From IMG/VR virus record IMGVR_UViG_3300017765_000059, positions 1-24,099 of that record: a stretch of DNA of 24,099 nucleotides. One strand, given 5' to 3'. A program made the translations under genes and the position numbers. Positions 1-6,314 of the stretch are shown here, piece by piece. Below the pieces are notes generated by a model. That model was not told where the DNA came from, did not search any database, and saw only the letters and a list, made by a program, of their open reading frames with translations. Numbering within the stretch: position 1 is the stretch's first letter; each line of letters starts with the position of its first letter. This stretch comes from a virus.

Positions 1-103
1 GGCTGATGCGAGCGTCAATCACGAAGATCAAGCCTGAAAGAAGCAGACCGAAGATACTCAGTACGGCTAGCAAAGCGCCAGGAGTATCAAGATTCCAATG
101 CAC
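1..103 (-). CDS. Small membrane protein, C-terminus beyond window
   Basis: A GTG start at 103 shares its first base with the TAG stop of the upstream gene, and a purine-rich ribosome site (GAAGAGG) lies just ahead. The frame then stays open to the window edge. The 34 visible residues begin with a short polar stretch (MHWNLDTPG), followed by one strongly hydrophobic helix at about residues 10-29 (ALLAVLSIFGLLLSGLIFVI), then charged DARIS. This is a single-pass membrane protein. At the end of a tail-gene run it could be a holin or other lysis-associated protein, but that is inferred from position and topology only. The rest of the gene is outside the window. Confidence 0.6.
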   Translation of the reverse strand, partial: MHWNLDTPGALLAVLSIFGLLLSGLIFVIDARIS

Positions 104-354
104 TATGGAACCTCTTCCTCAACAACAGGAGCGACGAACACATCCTCGTCAGCGTCGTAAGTGAAACCGATACCGGCGTAACGACCACGCCGGGAACCAA
201 GGTACGAGGTATCCATCCAGGTACCCGCTAAGCCAAGCCCGTTGCAGTAACCGGTAATTTCATTGTCGTTATCGTTGCAGTACGGGATCACGATGACTTC
301 CCGAACGATCCCGTCCTCCACGCGAACCGCGTGAGCATTATCAGAGTGTGCCAT
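103..354 (-). CDS. Small tail-associated protein with YAGIGFTYD motif
   Basis: An 83-residue protein with a good ribosome site (GAAGAGGAAAA) directly before ATG 354. The N-terminal half is a short beta segment (REVIVIPY) followed by an acidic stretch. The C-terminal half carries a TSYLGSRRGRYAGIGFTYD block followed by ADEDVFVAP. That arrangement (TSY, then R, YAG-G-TYD, D-F--P) is one I recognise from small proteins near tail-fibre genes of many marine and freshwater phages, where the role is unassigned. It follows the glycine-rich adhesin genes, so a virion or fibre-associated role is the best guess. The C-terminus is very acidic (VVEEEVP). Confidence 0.8.
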   Translation of the reverse strand: MAHSDNAHAVRVEDGIVREVIVIPYCNDNDNEITGYCNGLGLAGTWMDTSYLGSRRGRYAGIGFTYDADEDVFVAPVVEEEVP

Positions 355-365
355 TTTTCCTCTTC

Positions 366-2024
366 CTAGATTGCGTACCTAAGAATTACGATTCCGCTGC
401 CACCGTTGCCACCTGCAGATGAACCACCAGAACCCGCACCTGATCCTGTGTTCACAGAACCATCGCCGCCTGTCGTCGCAGAACCTGCGCCGCCTCCACC
501 AGAGCCACCCGCGCCATGCGCAAAAGCACCATTAGCACCGCCGCCTCCTCCCCGAGTGACGGACGAGCCCGTAATGCTTGAAGCAACTCCGTTACCACCA
601 TCGCCGCCTTCACGAGTAGACGAGTCAGAGCCGTCCTCGCCAACTTGCCCTGCACCACCTCCACCGCCACCACATTGGCTTCCTCCCGAACCACCAGAAA
701 AACCACCTGCCGTGGTAACACCAGGAGTGACCGTTACGTCGCCACCACCACCACCAGAACCACCGTCGCGTCCAATGCCACGGTTAGTAGACCCACCGCC
801 GCCAACTGCCCAAAACTCTCCTAGCCGTGACTGCAATCCGTTGCTGCTGTCTGCGGTCGTGCTTGATCCAGCACCACCCGCGCCAATAGTGACCGTGTAA
901 GTATCGGGTGCGAAGTAAAGTTGCTTCTCAAAATACTGTCCTGCCCCACCGCCGCCGGAAGGCCCCTTAGCGCCGCCTCCACCACCGCCGATGACAACAG
1001 AGTCTACGAAGCCAGCCGCGCTCACAGTCAGCGAACCAGAAGAAGTAAACGAGTGAACCTTGTACGACTGACCAGCGACACCATTCGCTCCATCACCCGT
1101 GTAAGTAGTTTCCGTGCCACCAGTCGCTACGACACCCGCAGCAGAGCCACCGATGATCGTTCGTACCACGATGATCCCTGAGCCACCAGCACCACCAGCA
1201 ACGGAAGCACTACCACTATTGTAAGCAGCACCACCTCCACCGCCAGTATTCACAGTAGCGGCTGTGCCCGTTGCTCCGGCTAACGCAGCACCGCCGCCAC
1301 CAGCGCCGCCTGCACCCTTGGTCGTGCCGTAGCCACCGCCACCGCCACCATACGTTTGTGCGCTGCCTGTTTGCAGCGAAGATGCTTGACCTGCCCCGCC
1401 TGCGCCACCCGTGGTTCCGCTACCTGCCGCGCCCACGGCTCCGGCACCGCCTCCACCACCTGAGCCTTGACCCGCGCTCGTGCTGCTTACGCCTGCTCCG
1501 CCGTCATTTCCTTGGCCGGTAACCCCAATGCCGGGATTTTTGCTTGCGTTCGTGTGCGTGTTGCCGCCACCACCCGACGCTCCCGAAAGCCCACCGTAGT
1601 AGCCACCAACGTCCGCTACGTCGTAGCCCCCGCCAAGGCCGCCACCAAAAGCAAACAACTCACCAACGCGACTACTCGTGCCCAGCCCTGCACCCGCAGC
1701 AGCACCCGCACCGATGGTTACTGTGACTGCTCCCGGTTCAAGAAAATGTGAGCCGACCTCAATGACTCCTCCGGCTCCACCGCCACCTCCACCGTAAAAC
1801 TGACCTGACGCTCCTGCACCCCCACCGCCAACGACAAGAACATCAACGACACCGCTAGATGCGACAGTCAAAGTGCCAGACGCGGTGAATGTGTGGACTC
1901 CATAGGTGGTTGATCCACTTGTGTACGTCGTGTAAGTGCCACCAGAAAGTTGAGCAAACCGACCCGCCGAAGGGACTGTTGATCCCGCGCCAAGAGTCGC
2001 TTCAGATAACCGTTGAATACTCAT
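366..2024 (-). CDS. Glycine-rich tail adhesin with two tandem domains
   Basis: A 552-residue protein made almost wholly of two copies of one glycine-rich domain. Copy 1 (about residues 33-290) and copy 2 (about 302-552) each begin with a beta-rich head (YGVHTFTASGTLTV and YKVHSFTSSGSLTV), then V-D-VV-GGGGG, then long runs of GGGGG blocks, and end GGSGIIVVR or GGSGIVILRY. This matches the glycine-rich domain common in phage tail proteins; comparable glycine-rich stretches in phage S16 gp38 pack as polyglycine-II helices at the fibre tip. A host-receptor adhesin or fibre-tip role is therefore inferred. ATG 2024 overlaps the stop of the upstream paralogue (ATGA), so the two are probably translationally coupled. 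Confidence 0.85.
   Translation of the reverse strand: MSIQRLSEATLGAGSTVPSAGRFAQLSGGTYTTYTSGSTTYGVHTFTASGTLTVASSGVVDVLVVGGGGAGASGQFYGGGGGGAGGVIEVGSHFLEPGAVTVTIGAGAAAGAGLGTSSRVGELFAFGGGLGGGYDVADVGGYYGGLSGASGGGGNTHTNASKNPGIGVTGQGNDGGAGVSSTSAGQGSGGGGGAGAVGAAGSGTTGGAGGAGQASSLQTGSAQTYGGGGGGYGTTKGAGGAGGGGAALAGATGTAATVNTGGGGGAAYNSGSASVAGGAGGSGIIVVRTIIGGSAAGVVATGGTETTYTGDGANGVAGQSYKVHSFTSSGSLTVSAAGFVDSVVIGGGGGGAKGPSGGGGAGQYFEKQLYFAPDTYTVTIGAGGAGSSTTADSSNGLQSRLGEFWAVGGGGSTNRGIGRDGGSGGGGGDVTVTPGVTTAGGFSGGSGGSQCGGGGGGAGQVGEDGSDSSTREGGDGGNGVASSITGSSVTRGGGGGANGAFAHGAGGSGGGGAGSATTGGDGSVNTGSGAGSGGSSAGGNGGSGIVILRYAI
369..1121 (-). repeat. Glycine-rich domain, copy 2
   Basis: Second copy of the roughly 250-residue glycine-rich domain in the adhesin gene. 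It starts near TETTYTGDGANG and ends GGSGIVILRY. Boundaries are approximate, set by matching the V-HSFTSSGSLTV head and GGSGIV tail to the other copies. Confidence 0.7.
1155..1928 (-). repeat. Glycine-rich domain, copy 1
   Basis: First copy within the same adhesin gene, from TYTSGSTTYGVHTF to GGSGIIVVRT. It aligns by eye with the copy downstream in the same gene and with the single copy in the upstream paralogue. Boundaries are approximate. Confidence 0.7.
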
Positions 2025-2887
2025 GCTGTCCTCACTCGTACAACAACTATTCCGCTGCCGCCTGCGCCGCCAGATCCGGTCGGGTGATTCGCAAACTCAG
2101 ACCCACCGCCCCCGCCACCCGTGTTTGCTGTGCCTGCCGTGCCGCTAGACGACCCTCCAGTTGCACCCGCACCGCCGCCACCGGAACCACCAGCACCAGC
2201 AGTTGATCCATTACCTGCACCGCCTCCACCACCCGCGTAGGTGACGGATGAGCCTGTGAACTCATTGGCTAGGCCTGCGCCTCCTGCGCCGCCAACGTTG
2301 CTGGCTGCGCCTGTGCCGACTGCGCCAGCACCGCCACCTCCACCGCCCGCTCCGTTGTGAACACCCGCACCGCCGTTATTGCCTTGGCCAGATACGCCTG
2401 CTCCACCCGCTTGAGCAGCCTGATCGGAACCAGCACCGCCGCCGCCAGAACCACCGGGGGCAGCGGCATAGTTCAGAGCCGTATCTCGTGTGCCTGCCGC
2501 GCCGCCCCCGACCGCGTAGTACGAGCCGCAGCGTGAAGCAGAACCGGGAAGGCTATTGAATGTGTTGTTCTGCGTAGTGCCTCCGGCCCCAACGACAATC
2601 GTTTGGCTTCCTGATGTGAGGTACGCACCGGATACGACTAGCATCCCGCCTGCGCCACCGCCGCCCCCCGCGCTTGCTGAGTTTGTGCCGCCGCCTGCGC
2701 CTCCGGCCACAAGCATTATGTCGGCAAGGCCAGCGGTGGTCACGTTCAGAGAACCTGATGCCGTCAGCGTGTAGAAACTGTACGAGGCAGACCCAGACGT
2801 ATACGTCCCCGTAGGCGTATCGCTAATCACCGCGTTACCAGGCACAGAACCAATCAACCCAGATCCGCTGAACGAACTCATCGTCAT
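2021..2887 (-). CDS. Glycine-rich tail adhesin, single domain
   Basis: A 288-residue protein with the same glycine-rich domain as the downstream gene, once only: head TYTSGSASYSFYTLTASGS at about residue 29, then L-D-MLVAGGAGG, Gly-rich core, and end GGSGIVVVRVRTA. The open frame extends to 2980, but the first 31 codons overlap the previous gene and encode an Arg/Cys-rich sequence with no similarity to phage proteins. I start at ATG 2887, one base after the previous TAA, with GGAG ten bases upstream; ATG 2881 is an alternative. The role is inferred to be host recognition, as part of a fibre tip built from three related domains. Confidence 0.83.
   Translation of the reverse strand: MTMSSFSGSGLIGSVPGNAVISDTPTGTYTSGSASYSFYTLTASGSLNVTTAGLADIMLVAGGAGGGTNSASAGGGGGAGGMLVVSGAYLTSGSQTIVVGAGGTTQNNTFNSLPGSASRCGSYYAVGGGAAGTRDTALNYAAAPGGSGGGGAGSDQAAQAGGAGVSGQGNNGGAGVHNGAGGGGGGAGAVGTGAASNVGGAGGAGLANEFTGSSVTYAGGGGGAGNGSTAGAGGSGGGGAGATGGSSSGTAGTANTGGGGGGSEFANHPTGSGGAGGSGIVVVRVRTA
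2024..2806 (-). repeat. Glycine-rich domain, copy 3
   Basis: The single copy in the 288-residue paralogue, the third copy in this window. It shares the TYTSG head, the V/L-D-LVAGG core entry and the GGSGIVVVR ending with the other two. Gene duplication followed by internal duplication or fusion is the simplest explanation. Confidence 0.7.
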
Positions 2888-2888
2888 G

Positions 2889-3221
2889 TTATGTAATCTC
2901 CGAGAGGAAGGCCGAGAACGCAATAGTGTTCGCTGAACTAGACACCCGCAGGTACTTAGACGCAGGCATCGTGATACCAAGCGTCAACGCCACCGTGTCA
3001 TTACCGGCAACGATCGCGTCATACACGAGAAACTCAGAAGCACCCGGTGTACCCTCTGTTGCGTCCAAGCCAATCCGCACCGTGATAGCCGATGACGACT
3101 GGTTGCAGATCACGAGGGAAGAGATGACCGCCTCAGTCGAACCAGGGGTCGTGTACAAGGTGGCAAACGTCCCAACGGCTGCCGTGCCCTGCACCTGTGC
3201 ATATTTGTAGGCTGTCGCCAT
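2889..3221 (-). CDS. Small beta-rich virion protein
   Basis: A 110-residue protein, mostly alternating hydrophobic beta strands (AVISSLVICNQSSSAITVRI, TVALTLGITMPASKYLRV, NTIAFSAFLSEI). The pattern, in which strands carry NQSSSAITVRIGL and the end has YLRVSSSANTIAFSAF, resembles small single-domain beta-sandwich proteins next to fibre genes in many phages. It lies between the fibre and the glycine-rich adhesins, so it may be a fibre cap, collar or trimerisation protein; the function is not established. Residue 1 is ATG 3221, four bases after the fibre gene stop. Confidence 0.75.
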   Translation of the reverse strand: MATAYKYAQVQGTAAVGTFATLYTTPGSTEAVISSLVICNQSSSAITVRIGLDATEGTPGASEFLVYDAIVAGNDTVALTLGITMPASKYLRVSSSANTIAFSAFLSEIT

Positions 3222-3225
3222 TGTC

Positions 3226-4311
3226 TTACGCTCCCATCAAAAAGAAAACATCTTGCAATCCTGCGCCGCCACCTGTGGACGCAGACCATTTCAACCCTGT
3301 CGCTTCCGCTGAGTCAGCGGTAAGCACGAACGTGTCAGTCCCGACAGCCAAACGAGCAGCCGTGTTATCGGCAGACCCAACGATCAGGTCACCCTTAGCG
3401 TCAATCAGTGTTTCTGAAATGCCAGTCGAACTGTCAACGAGTTGCCAAGCCGACCCGTTCCACACCTTCATCTCGTTTGATGTGGTATTGAACACGAGGG
3501 CTCCGGTAACCAAAGCGTCGCCATCGTTGTCGGTTCCGGGATCGGACGACTTGGCCCCCAAATACCGATCATCGAAAGAATCGTACGATGCTGCTGCCGA
3601 CGTGGCGCTCGACGCTGCCGCTGTCGCACTCGACGCGGCACCTGTGGCAGACGTAGCCGCCGCAGTCGCAGACGTAGCAGCAGCAGTAGCCGAACTAGCC
3701 GCAGCAGTAGCGTTCGACGCGCCAGTCGCGATAACCGAATCGACGTAAGCCTTCGTGCTTGCATCTTGCGCCGCTGTCGGATCACCCAACCCCGTGATCT
3801 TGTTCGTTCCAGCAGCCAAAGCACCACCAAGAGTGGCGCTCGTGATTGTCTGGCCCGACAAGGTTGCCCCACCCGACAGTGTGCCGCTCAAAGTCGCAGC
3901 ATTGATTGTCGGGCTGGTCAGGGTCTTATTCGTCAGCGTTTGCGAAGTGTCAGTTCCAACAACGCTCGCCGACGATCCAATGTCGTGAACATTGGCTGCC
4001 GCAGCCTGATGGCTGCGCTGATCCGTGAAGTCCAGGGCGGAGACACCATGCTCGACCGACGTGCCAGCCGAGTGAGTACGTCCCGAAGTGCCGTCCACAC
4101 CACGAGTAATCTGAAAGTTGCTGCCAGCAAGAGACGTGACCGTGACGATCTCTTCATTAGCACTGTCCTTCTCCAAGATCAGCGTGTACGGGTAACTGGA
4201 CGGGAAGCCGCTAGATGAGGCTACCGTCAACGCCGTGTCCGTCGCACTAATTGACCCCGAGAGGGTGGTGGTGACCGCCGTAGATGAATAATACCGAGCA
4301 GGAGTTCCCAT
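3226..4311 (-). CDS. Tail fibre protein with alanine-rich heptad stalk
   Basis: A 361-residue modular fibre. Residues 17-95 form a beta module ending QITRGVDGTSGRTH and AGTSVEHG. Residues 120-165 contain TLTNKTLTSPTINAATLSG, a strand repeat typical of fibre shafts. KITGLGDPTAAQDASTKAYVD (171-191) is a very common phage fibre motif. Six alanine-rich heptads (199-240) form the likely trimeric coiled stalk. YLGAKSSDPGTDNDGD then ALVFNTTSNEMKVWNGSAW (250-289) is another recurrent fibre module, followed by a beta-rich C-terminus ending in a Gly linker (TGGGAGLQ). Start ATG 4311 has GAGGTAACGC directly upstream. It is inferred to attach to the tail, possibly through the adjacent adaptor. Confidence 0.88.
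   Translation of the reverse strand: MGTPARYYSSTAVTTTLSGSISATDTALTVASSSGFPSSYPYTLILEKDSANEEIVTVTSLAGSNFQITRGVDGTSGRTHSAGTSVEHGVSALDFTDQRSHQAAAANVHDIGSSASVVGTDTSQTLTNKTLTSPTINAATLSGTLSGGATLSGQTITSATLGGALAAGTNKITGLGDPTAAQDASTKAYVDSVIATGASNATAAASSATAAATSATAAATSATGAASSATAAASSATSAAASYDSFDDRYLGAKSSDPGTDNDGDALVTGALVFNTTSNEMKVWNGSAWQLVDSSTGISETLIDAKGDLIVGSADNTAARLAVGTDTFVLTADSAEATGLKWSASTGGGAGLQDVFFLMGA
3592..3717 (-). repeat. Six 21-base (7-residue) tandem repeats in fibre stalk
   Basis: Residues 199-240 of the fibre read as six consecutive heptads: SNATAAA, SSATAAA, TSATAAA, TSATGAA, SSATAAA and SSATSAA. At DNA level the units are imperfect. An in-register array of this kind can expand or contract by recombination and so change stalk length. 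Confidence 0.85.
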
Positions 4312-4314
4312 GCG

Positions 4315-5208
4315 TTACCTCGCGTATTGAATGATTGACAAGTAGTTGTCTTGCTGCTTCGCTTTTTCTTCCGCCAAGCGAACGTTGAACAACTGATACA
4401 AGTATCGAGCAACCGACGTTGAGTCGCCGGGGCCGATTGGGGTATCCACCAAATCGGCGGATGGAGTCGTTGCCACCACCTTGCCCGGGTCGATAGTAGA
4501 AACTAGACGCCACATAGCACCAAAGCGAATAACGTCCTCGGCGGAGGCGGGCAGCCCTGTGGTTGAATAAAAGTCATCGGTGTCGGCAGACAACGCGGTG
4601 GGGTACTTCGCGTACTGAACGCGAACATTCCGCCCAGGCATCGGGTATTCCATCAAGACAATAGCAGCGCGAACCGTCGAGGTATCACCCGTTGCTCGGT
4701 AGTTACGATCAATTCGATATCTCTTGATAAGAGGCCAGACCTCGGTTGAGTCAGGTGCATTCCAGGCGACACCCGTGACATCCTGGAAATCTGTCGGCAT
4801 TGCGTAAGCGTACTGAGTCCCATCAAACTCAAACTCGTGAGAAGAAAGCGCACGCAGGTCAATTCCCCGAATGGTGTCGTTGATTGCTCGCCGCACTTGG
4901 TCACGAGGAAACGTCGGATTGTTTCGCAGGATTGTGTTGACGCTATGTGCGCTGGCAGTTGTTCCGCGCCACCCTCGACCGCCCGGAAGAACCGAAACGG
5001 TGCCAGCGGTCTGATTCACAGACTTGATGTAAATGAGTTCGTCACCGATCTCTACGACGCCGCGACTCAGGCTGCTCGCATCGTCCACAGTCAAGGTCGT
5101 TTCCGAGTCAGTCGCAGTCTGCGTTATTACTGTGATCGCTTCCTGGTTTCTGACGTACGAAGATACTTCTGCAAGAGTATCCTCAATAATTTCTAAAAAT
5201 GTGCTCAC
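4315..5208 (-). CDS. Probable head-tail adaptor protein
   Basis: A 297-residue protein. An N-terminal helix (MSTFLEIIEDTLAEVSSYV) is followed by a beta module (about 38-94: TLTVDDASSL, GDELIYIKSV, LPGGRGWRGTTASAHS), then a helical, adaptor-like region (FPRDQVRRAINDTIRGIDLR and a C-terminal helix with YLYQLFNVRLAEEKAKQQ). Helical N- and C-terminal parts around a beta insertion, plus placement between the small connector-region genes and the fibre, resemble adaptor proteins of podovirus SU10-type necks, which sit between portal and tail. This assignment rests on pattern and context, not on a search. The GTG start at 5208 overlaps the previous TGA (GTGA), indicating coupling. Confidence 0.7.
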   Translation of the reverse strand: MSTFLEIIEDTLAEVSSYVRNQEAITVITQTATDSETTLTVDDASSLSRGVVEIGDELIYIKSVNQTAGTVSVLPGGRGWRGTTASAHSVNTILRNNPTFPRDQVRRAINDTIRGIDLRALSSHEFEFDGTQYAYAMPTDFQDVTGVAWNAPDSTEVWPLIKRYRIDRNYRATGDTSTVRAAIVLMEYPMPGRNVRVQYAKYPTALSADTDDFYSTTGLPASAEDVIRFGAMWRLVSTIDPGKVVATTPSADLVDTPIGPGDSTSVARYLYQLFNVRLAEEKAKQQDNYLSIIQYAR

Positions 5209-5444
5209 GCTTTTACCGCCCTGCCGAGAGTATCCGAAGCCCTAACTGCTGCATTGACGTCCTTCAGTTTTGTAGTTTTTGGCTGGATTCCGTGCTTACG
5301 CGCACTGCGGTAAGCGTTCAACTCTTTGTCGTTTGCGTGGGACACCGCACGAATGTGCATATTTTGGTAAGACAAGGTGGATGCCTTGCAACCAAAGCAA
5401 CCCTCAACGTACTCCGGGTGCTTCACCACACGATGTAAAGACAT
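5205..5444 (-). CDS. Small CxxC protein, probable metal binding
   Basis: A 79-residue protein with C16-F-G-C19 and nearby histidines (H4, H9, H30, H36), suggesting a zinc site. The EGCFGCKASTL block followed by a helical, basic C-terminal half resembles small proteins found near connector genes of several phage groups, with no assigned role. ATG 5444 overlaps the upstream stop (TAATG) and its own stop overlaps the GTG of the adaptor gene, so three genes here are chained by overlaps. Confidence 0.75.
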   Translation of the reverse strand: MSLHRVVKHPEYVEGCFGCKASTLSYQNMHIRAVSHANDKELNAYRSARKHGIQPKTTKLKDVNAAVRASDTLGRAVKA

Positions 5445-5698
5445 TACAACTCCGAGATGTATTGCGAAAAACCAGCAGCCGTCAACTCGGTTGCCAGTTC
5501 GTCAGTAATTTCAATGTCAAATCCGCCACGCAGCACAACGTCACACTGCGCAAGAAAGTCACCCTGCGGCGTCATTATTGTCCGCCAGGTGCCATCTTTC
5601 TTGACAACAGTTTTTGCGTCAAAGATTGAAGTCCACCACAATGGATCCGGCCTGCCACGCTTTATCTCAAGCGTTGGGCCTCGCCACAACTTAGCCAC
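5444..5698 (-). CDS. Hypothetical phage protein, 84 residues
   Basis: I start at GTG 5698 (MAKLWRGPTLEIKRGRPD), which overlaps the previous TAA and has AGAGG seven bases upstream. The open frame extends to 5761, but that extension is Arg-rich shadow sequence of the upstream gene. The protein is mixed alpha/beta: a WWTSIFDAKTVVKKDGTW stretch, a hydrophobic segment with FLAQCDVVLRGG, then an acidic EITDELATELTAAGF C-terminal helix. I do not recognise a family. Between the capsid and adaptor genes, a head-completion or connector role is possible. Confidence 0.75.
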   Translation of the reverse strand: MAKLWRGPTLEIKRGRPDPLWWTSIFDAKTVVKKDGTWRTIMTPQGDFLAQCDVVLRGGFDIEITDELATELTAAGFSQYISEL

Positions 5699-6080
5699 TT
5701 CTGTACCTCTTGGTCTTCTTCGCAATCTTCTTGGGTTGAGCAACGAACTGCTTGCCCTCACGATTACCTTTGGCTTTGGCCCTATTGGTCGCCCGCTTTT
5801 CAGCGGCGGTCATGTTTTTCCAAGCCTTGTCAGGCAGGTATCGCTTCTTGCCTTCCGACTTGGAGCCATCAGACGTGCGCCAGTTCTGCTTCCCCCACTT
5901 GGACAAAGATCTCTGCTTCTTGGTCTTTGACCCCGTGTATCCACCGCCAGCCTTCTTGTACTCCTGAGCCAGCAGTTGCGCTTTACGAGCAGTCCATTGA
6001 CCGGCACGGCCCCCTCTGGAGCCAGCCATAATCCGGTTCTTGATCCGCTCGCGTTTAGCGTTATCCGTGTAAGCAGACAC
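5691..6080 (-). CDS. Basic DUF5872-like protein
   Basis: A 129-residue, Lys/Arg-rich protein with GTG start 6080 and ribosome site TAGGAGAATTC. After a basic N-terminal helical part (DNAKRERIKNRIMAGSRGG), residues about 57-125 read SLSKWGKQNWRTSDG, then KKRYLPDKAWKNMTAAEK, then KQFVAQPKKIAKKTKRY. The order S/LSKW--W-T-G, RYLP-KA----T--E, GKQF--QPKKIAKK matches what I know as DUF5872, a domain of unknown function seen in phages and large viruses. The high positive charge suggests nucleic-acid contact. Naming the family is from memory of its consensus; no search was run. Confidence 0.8.
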   Translation of the reverse strand: MSAYTDNAKRERIKNRIMAGSRGGRAGQWTARKAQLLAQEYKKAGGGYTGSKTKKQRSLSKWGKQNWRTSDGSKSEGKKRYLPDKAWKNMTAAEKRATNRAKAKGNREGKQFVAQPKKIAKKTKRYRSG

Positions 6081-6088
6081 GAATTCTC

Positions 6089-6247
6089 CTACTTATTGTT
6101 CTTGGCCTTTTCCACTGGAACTGCTTTGTACTTGTAATTCATGTCTACTTTGTGCCCGACCTTCTGATCGGGGATCTTGCCGTTCTTGGCGTTATTCCCC
6201 GGAATCATGACGTCGTTCACGTCTTTGCAACCACAAGAGGCGCACAT
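6089..6247 (-). CDS. 52-residue Cys-rich protein after capsid gene
   Basis: ATG 6247 has an excellent ribosome site (AGAAGGAGAATT) and the frame ends at TAG 6089. The protein begins MCASCGCKDVND, giving three cysteines within the first seven residues (C2, C5, C7), then a Lys-rich tail (KIPDQKVGHKVDMNYKYKAV) with no further cysteines. The clustered cysteines could bind a metal, or the protein could be an incomplete zinc knuckle acting as a dimer. It lies between the capsid terminal stem-loop and the DUF5872-like gene. The strong translation signal and tight spacing to the next gene (nine bases) make it real; the function is unknown. Confidence 0.75.
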   Translation of the reverse strand: MCASCGCKDVNDVMIPGNNAKNGKIPDQKVGHKVDMNYKYKAVPVEKAKNNK

Positions 6248-6262
6248 AATTCTCCTTCTAGT

Positions 6263-6297
6263 GCGAGAGAGGGCCGCTCGTGGCAGCCCCCTCCCGC
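6263..6297 (-). terminator. 15-bp stem-loop after the capsid gene
   Basis: The minus-strand arms (6297-6283 and 6277-6263) pair over 15 positions with three G-U pairs and a five-base loop (CACGA). The GC-rich stem begins 18 bases after the capsid stop. No T run follows it on the transcribed strand (next bases ACTAGAAGG), so a classic intrinsic terminator is not supported. It could be a partial terminator, an mRNA-stabilising 3' structure or an RNase III processing site that sets capsid message levels apart from downstream genes. Confidence 0.7.
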
Positions 6298-6314
6298 TTT
6301 GATCTAGCGATTTA

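Noticed and set aside
406-900. Plus-strand proline-rich open frame of 164 residues
   Set aside because: It is the antisense shadow of glycine codons of the adhesin gene (GGN read as NCC), with no ribosome site.
366-1928. CRISPR array or recombination repeats in the glycine-rich region
   Set aside because: Repeats are irregular GGN codon runs within long open frames, without unique spacers of constant size.
2888-2980. Extended N-terminus of the 288-residue adhesin (31 more residues)
   Set aside because: It overlaps the previous gene, is Arg/Cys-rich, and a better placed ATG with a ribosome site follows the previous stop.
6263-6297. Classic Rho-independent terminator after the capsid gene
   Set aside because: The stem is strong but no T run follows on the transcribed strand, so I list it as a stem-loop with uncertain termination role only.
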